Source: an uncultured Ilumatobacter sp. (GTDB lineage: Bacteria > Actinomycetota > Acidimicrobiia > Acidimicrobiales > Ilumatobacteraceae). Taken from it: a DNA stretch of 44,817 nucleotides. The notes under the pieces were generated by a model. That model did not search any database. It saw nothing but the letters and a program-made list of their open reading frames with translations, and was not told the DNA's origin. Shown one piece after another: positions 41,184 through 44,817 of this stretch. The stretch spans positions 1-44,817 of the forward strand of contig CALIOL010000071.1 in the NCBI GenBank assembly GCA_938044705.1, in the 5' to 3' direction. Numbering within the stretch: the stretch's first letter is position 1; every line of letters begins with the position of its first letter. A program made the translations under genes and the position numbers.

Positions 41184-43115
41184 ATGGACGTGGATCAGTT
41201 GCGACACACCGAAGCTCATGCCTCGGCGCGGCTCGAGGGATGGTCCTCGATGCTCAAAGTGTTGCCGATCCCGGCGGCGATCGTCACCCCTGATGGCGTC
41301 GTGGTCGCCGCAAACCGCTGGCTCGACGTCGGTGCCGGGTCCGCGTTGCTTGCTCCCGAGTGCGACGGCCGCCCCCGAAATCGATTCGGCATCGACGGCA
41401 GCCGCTGGCGCGTACGCCCTCTCGACCATGACGCAACGCTGCTGCTGGCGACCGGTGAACGAGAAGACGCGGGCGATCATCTGTTGCGCCACTTCTATTC
41501 TTCGGGCGACGCATTGTTCGTCGTGTACGACCACGAGAGCCGAATCCTGCAGTCGAACCCTGCGTGGCAACGACTGGTGGGTCTGACCAGCGAAGAAGTC
41601 TTCGGCATGGACACTTGGGACCTCGCTCACGAGGACGACCGCCACAAGCGTGCCGAAATCGAGACCGAACTCATCACCACGGGTCGAGCGCAAGCTGACT
41701 TCCGGCTTCGCGGCGCCGACGGGAATCTGCGCGACGTTCGCCTCCACCTGCAGTACGACAACTCCGTAGGTCGATGCTTCGGAATCGGGCGCGACGTCAC
41801 CGAGGAAGGTCGACTCACCGCGGAGCTCGAACACCGAGCTTTCCACGACGAGCTCACCGGGCTCCACAACCGCGCCAGCCTGATGCACTACCTCGAGGAT
41901 CTGCTCGGCCGCGGCGGCAGACCGTCGCTGCTGTTCTGCGACATGGACCGGTTCAAGATCATCAACGATTCGCTGGGTCACGCGATGGGCGACCTACTCC
42001 TCACCGAACTCGGGACGCGACTTCTCAGCGTCGACTTGGGCAGCGATGCTCGGATCGGGCGCTTCGGCGGCGACGAATTCGTCGTTGTGCTCGGGAGTGG
42101 CGGCGAACAGCGCGCTCGTCTCGTCGCCGAACGCGTTGAGGACGCGCTCCGCGAACCGTTCGATCTCGATGGCCGACGCATCCACATCACCATGAGCATC
42201 GGAATCTCCACGTGTCGCCCCGGCCGCAACCGCACTGCGGAGGAACTGCTCGGTGATGCTGACACCGCCGCCTACGAAGCCAAGGCCCGGGGCCGCGAGC
42301 AATGCGTCGTGTTCGACGACCAGCTACAGGCTGTGGCGCAACGACGACTCGACGTGGAGGAAGGACTCCGCACAGCCATCTCGAACATGGAGTTCGAGCC
42401 GTTCTTCCAACCCATCGTCACGGTGCATGACGGCTCCATCGTTGCCGCCGAGGCGTTGGTCCGCTGGCGCACTCCCGAACGGGTGATCTCGCCGGGTGAG
42501 TTCCTGGATGTCGCCGAGGACGCGGGGCTGATGCCCGAAATCGGCAAGATCATGATCGATGCCACCATCGCGGCCGCCGCACACTTCGCCGCCCTCGGGT
42601 CCCCGATCACGATGTCGATCAACGCGTCGGATGCGGAGCTGCACGTGCCAGGCTTCGGCGAGGCACTGATCTCCCAGGTCGCACAAGCCGGACTCGACGC
42701 GTCATCGTTTCTCATCGAAATCACCGAGTCCGCGGTGCTCGCCACTGATTCGGCGCTCCCGGTACTCCGACGGCTTCGCGATGCTGGCTTCCGAATCGGT
42801 CTGGACGACTTCGGTACGGGCTACTCATCGCTTGCTCACCTCCGCGAGCTCCCGATCGACGTGGTCAAGGTCGACCGCTCGTTCGTCGCCGATCTGCCAA
42901 CGGATCCGGTCACCCACGCGCTGACTGCATCCCTGGTGAGTCTGTGCGCCGCGCTCGGACTGGACGTCGTGATGGAAGGCATCGAGACGAAGGCGCAGGC
43001 CGAAGCCGTTCTGGAAATCGGCGGCACCGTGGCTCAGGGGTACCTGTTCCACCGCCCGATGCCGATCAGCGACCTCGAGGTCGCGTTGGCCGCCGAACGG
43101 TCAACCCATCCCTGA
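41184..43115 (+). CDS. PAS-GGDEF-EAL cyclic-di-GMP turnover protein
   Basis: This is a 643-residue protein. Residues 1-95 have no recognised domain. A PAS fold follows (~100-208, LFVVYDHESRILQSNPAWQRL). The GGDEF domain (~212-378) keeps intact GGDEF at 295-299 (RFGGDEFVVV); the RxxD inhibitory site five residues upstream is absent. The EAL domain (~388-640) has EAL at 423-425, DDFGTGYSSLAHL, KVDRSFV and the EGIET motif, so both synthase and phosphodiesterase activity are possible. No membrane segment or receiver is seen; PAS is likely the sensor. The open frame extends far upstream but antisense to ilvA, so this internal ATG is preferred. Confidence 0.94.
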   Translation: MDVDQLRHTEAHASARLEGWSSMLKVLPIPAAIVTPDGVVVAANRWLDVGAGSALLAPECDGRPRNRFGIDGSRWRVRPLDHDATLLLATGEREDAGDHLLRHFYSSGDALFVVYDHESRILQSNPAWQRLVGLTSEEVFGMDTWDLAHEDDRHKRAEIETELITTGRAQADFRLRGADGNLRDVRLHLQYDNSVGRCFGIGRDVTEEGRLTAELEHRAFHDELTGLHNRASLMHYLEDLLGRGGRPSLLFCDMDRFKIINDSLGHAMGDLLLTELGTRLLSVDLGSDARIGRFGGDEFVVVLGSGGEQRARLVAERVEDALREPFDLDGRRIHITMSIGISTCRPGRNRTAEELLGDADTAAYEAKARGREQCVVFDDQLQAVAQRRLDVEEGLRTAISNMEFEPFFQPIVTVHDGSIVAAEALVRWRTPERVISPGEFLDVAEDAGLMPEIGKIMIDATIAAAAHFAALGSPITMSINASDAELHVPGFGEALISQVAQAGLDASSFLIEITESAVLATDSALPVLRRLRDAGFRIGLDDFGTGYSSLAHLRELPIDVVKVDRSFVADLPTDPVTHALTASLVSLCAALGLDVVMEGIETKAQAEAVLEIGGTVAQGYLFHRPMPISDLEVALAAERSTHP

Positions 43116-43183
43116 CCCCGGCCAGCGTCCGACAGCGAGATCGCGCTTCGAAGCGTTCGCCCGTCGGTGGATAGTTTCGCTGC

Positions 43184-44068
43184 ATGAAACTCGGACTCGC
43201 ATTCGCCAACACCGGTCCCTTTGCTGAAGCCGACGGCGTCGTACAAATGGCCGTCGCAGCCGAGCAGGCCGGGGTCGAGTCGGTCTGGACCGTGGAGCAC
43301 GTGATCTGGCCGAGCAACTACGACTCGGAATATCCCTACTCACCCACCGGCAAGATGCCCGGCGACAAGACATCGTCGATCCCGGATCCACTCGTCTGGT
43401 TGGCCTTCGTCGGCGCCCACACGACGACACTGCGGCTCGGCACCGGGATCGTGATCCTCCCCGAACGCAACCCGCTCGTGTTCGCGAAGGAGGTGGCAAC
43501 CCTCGACCGGCTGTCTGGCGGTCGGATGGAACTCGGCATCGGCGTCGGCTGGCTGGAAGAGGAGTTCGACGCACTGGGAGTCCCTTGGCCCAAGCGGGGA
43601 GCACGAACCGATGAGTACGTGCACGCGATGCGCGAACTGTGGGCGAGCGACGACGCCTCCTTCAGCGGTGACTTCGTTTCATTCGACAACGTGTCGTCCA
43701 ATCCGAAACCGGCCAGTGGCAGCGTTCCGTTCACGATCGGCGGCCATTCCACAGCCGCTGCGAAGCGCGCCGGGCGGCTCGGCGACGGGTTCTTTCCGGG
43801 CAAGGGATCGATCGCGGAGCTGACCGAAATGATCGACATCGTTCACCAGACGGCCGCCGAACACGATCGAGATCCGGCAGCGATCGAGATCACCGCTGCC
43901 CACCCCGGCCTGTTCGGCGACGACCCGACGGGAGCGGCTCAGGAACTTCGCTCGATCGGTGTGGACCGCACAATCGCCCCCGCCTTCATGCTCCTGGGTT
44001 CCGAGGGCGTCGAGGCGAAGGCGACAGAGATGGCCGAGAAGATCATCGCTCCGATCAGCGCCATCTGA
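43184..44068 (+). CDS. LLM class F420-dependent oxidoreductase
   Basis: This is a luciferase-like TIM-barrel enzyme of 294 residues, likely using reduced F420 (or FMN) to oxidise or reduce a small organic substrate. Features are KLGLAFANTGPF at strand 1, ESVWTVEHV, RLGTGIVILPERNPL, LDRLSGGRMELGIGVGW (the LSGGR...GxGxGW cofactor motif) and the TIGGHSTAAAKRAGRLGDGFFP phosphate-binding segment. It is 68 nt downstream of the PAS-GGDEF-EAL gene and 18 nt upstream of an ABC ATPase gene. Actinobacterial genomes carry many such enzymes, and the substrate is unknown. Confidence 0.9.
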   Translation: MKLGLAFANTGPFAEADGVVQMAVAAEQAGVESVWTVEHVIWPSNYDSEYPYSPTGKMPGDKTSSIPDPLVWLAFVGAHTTTLRLGTGIVILPERNPLVFAKEVATLDRLSGGRMELGIGVGWLEEEFDALGVPWPKRGARTDEYVHAMRELWASDDASFSGDFVSFDNVSSNPKPASGSVPFTIGGHSTAAAKRAGRLGDGFFPGKGSIAELTEMIDIVHQTAAEHDRDPAAIEITAAHPGLFGDDPTGAAQELRSIGVDRTIAPAFMLLGSEGVEAKATEMAEKIIAPISAI

Positions 44069-44086
44069 CCCGGTTGGGACGTCGGC

Positions 44087-44817
44087 ATGGGGAGCGTCGA
44101 ACTCGATGAGGTCGGCATGGTCTACCCGGATGGCTACGAAGCGGTCCGGCGAATTAGCCTGACGATCGACGACGGCGAGTTCCGCGTGCTGCTCGGGCCT
44201 TCCGGCTGCGGCAAGAGCACCGTCTTGCGACTCATCGCCGGGCTCGAACAGGTCACGTCCGGCGAGATTCGTCTCGACGGCAGGCGAGCCAACGAGCTCG
44301 GGCCGCGCCGACGCGATGTCGCCATGGCGTTCCAGCAACACGCGCTGTATCCACACATGACCGTCGCCGAGAACCTCGGGTTCCCACTCAAGATGGCCGG
44401 CACACGCTCGAGGGAGATCGCTGCGCAGGTTCGAGACCTGGCGCACACATTGGGGCTCGGCGACGCGCTCGACCGCAAGCCATCGCAACTGAGCGGCGGC
44501 CAGCAGCAACGCGTCGCCCTCGGTCGATCGATCATCCGCAGACCTCGCGTGTTCCTGATGGACGAGCCCCTTTCGAACCTCGACTCTCGACTCAGGATCG
44601 AGTCGCGGTCGGCAATCCTGCGACTCCAACGCCGACTCGCCACGACGACGGTCTTCGTCACTCATGACCAGGCCGAAGCGATGGCGCTTGCCGACACCAT
44701 CACCGTGATGAGAGACGGCGACGTAGTCCAGTCCGGCTCACCCCTCGATCTGTACAACCACCCTGTCGACCTCTTCGTCGCTCAGTTCCTCGGTTCGCCG
44801 GCGATGAACGTCTTCGC
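44087..44817 (+). CDS. Sugar-type ABC transporter ATP-binding protein (3' end cut by window edge)
   Basis: This is the N-terminal 243 residues of an ATPase, and the frame is open to the right edge. It has Walker [10 protein letters not shown] (37-45), signature LSGGQQQR, Walker B VFLMDEP followed by LSNLDSRLR, switch His in FVTHDQAEA, and the start of a SPAMNVF segment like that preceding the MalK/UgpC regulatory domain. It is a different protein from the ATPase of the central operon. It probably opens an importer operon continuing beyond the window. Confidence 0.9.
   Translation, partial: MGSVELDEVGMVYPDGYEAVRRISLTIDDGEFRVLLGPSGCGKSTVLRLIAGLEQVTSGEIRLDGRRANELGPRRRDVAMAFQQHALYPHMTVAENLGFPLKMAGTRSREIAAQVRDLAHTLGLGDALDRKPSQLSGGQQQRVALGRSIIRRPRVFLMDEPLSNLDSRLRIESRSAILRLQRRLATTTVFVTHDQAEAMALADTITVMRDGDVVQSGSPLDLYNHPVDLFVAQFLGSPAMNVF

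Noticed and set aside
1-44817. tRNA-Sec, selA, selB or selD genes near the selenoprotein
   Set aside because: None was found in the window. Their absence here says nothing about the rest of the genome, since these genes need not be linked.
1-44817. CRISPR arrays, insertion sequences, prophage genes or integration sites
   Set aside because: No regularly spaced repeats, transposase, integrase or terminal inverted repeats were seen. The only tandem repeats are short coding ones in lgt and the solute-binding protein gene.

Overview
The window is high-GC DNA with dense, mostly uninterrupted coding. It uses GTG starts often, and 1-8 nt start/stop overlaps are common within operons. A mycothiol-type maleylpyruvate isomerase family protein, an F420-type LLM oxidoreductase, a deazaflavin-dependent nitroreductase-family protein, an SCO6745-like protein and HTH-linked citrate synthase together point to an actinobacterium. 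The acidic proteins and overall gene style suggest a marine member of the Acidimicrobiia (Ilumatobacter-like); that placement is inference. I see no tRNA, rRNA, CRISPR array, insertion sequence or phage genes, and no gene-free stretch longer than about 130 bases.

Layout. 1-3.5 kb: end of an F420-type reductase gene and a gatC-gatA-gatB operon for tRNA-dependent amidation. 3.6-7.3 kb: SCO6745-like protein, HTH-citrate synthase fusion, Eis-type acetyltransferase and a helical-repeat protein. 7.3-13.9 kb: GH36 alpha-galactosidase, a vanadium-haloperoxidase-like lipoprotein, an SDR, a phosphofructokinase and a small unknown protein. 13.9-24.2 kb: a LacI-controlled sugar-uptake operon (permease with a large membrane extension, second permease, solute-binding lipoprotein, FG-GAP/ASPIC lipoprotein, small membrane protein, MsmK-type ATPase, GH4 glycosidase) with a divergent lacI-type gene. 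A perfect 16-bp palindrome sits over both divergent -35 boxes. 24.1-28.4 kb: lgt, an esterase, an acyl-CoA ligase and a mycothiol-type DinB protein.

28.4-29.6 kb is the most striking part. A ferredoxin gene is followed by a GrdB-like reductase gene interrupted by one in-frame TGA in a U-x-x-C context. A perfect 7-bp hairpin lies just downstream, at the place expected for a bacterial SECIS. I read this as a selenocysteine protein that a standard annotation would split into two ORFs or truncate.

29.7-36.6 kb: TPR/HD-GYP protein, M48 peptidase, small membrane protein, YbaK/EbsC deacylase, 4HBT thioesterase, and an ECF sigma factor with a very large membrane-anchored partner. 36.6-44.8 kb: SDR/TetR pair, TetR/hydrolase pair, threonine ammonia-lyase with two ACT domains, PAS-GGDEF-EAL protein, F420-type LLM oxidoreductase, and the beginning of another sugar-type ABC ATPase that runs off the end.

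How the genes work together. The central sugar operon imports a glycoside through a lipoprotein-based ABC importer, and GH4 (possibly with the nearby GH36) cleaves it inside the cell. LacI probably senses the sugar, and PFK may feed the products into glycolysis. Lgt makes the lipid anchors that the several lipoproteins here need. The HD-GYP and GGDEF-EAL proteins imply cyclic-di-GMP signalling. The ferredoxin/selenoprotein pair looks like a small redox module whose substrate is unknown.
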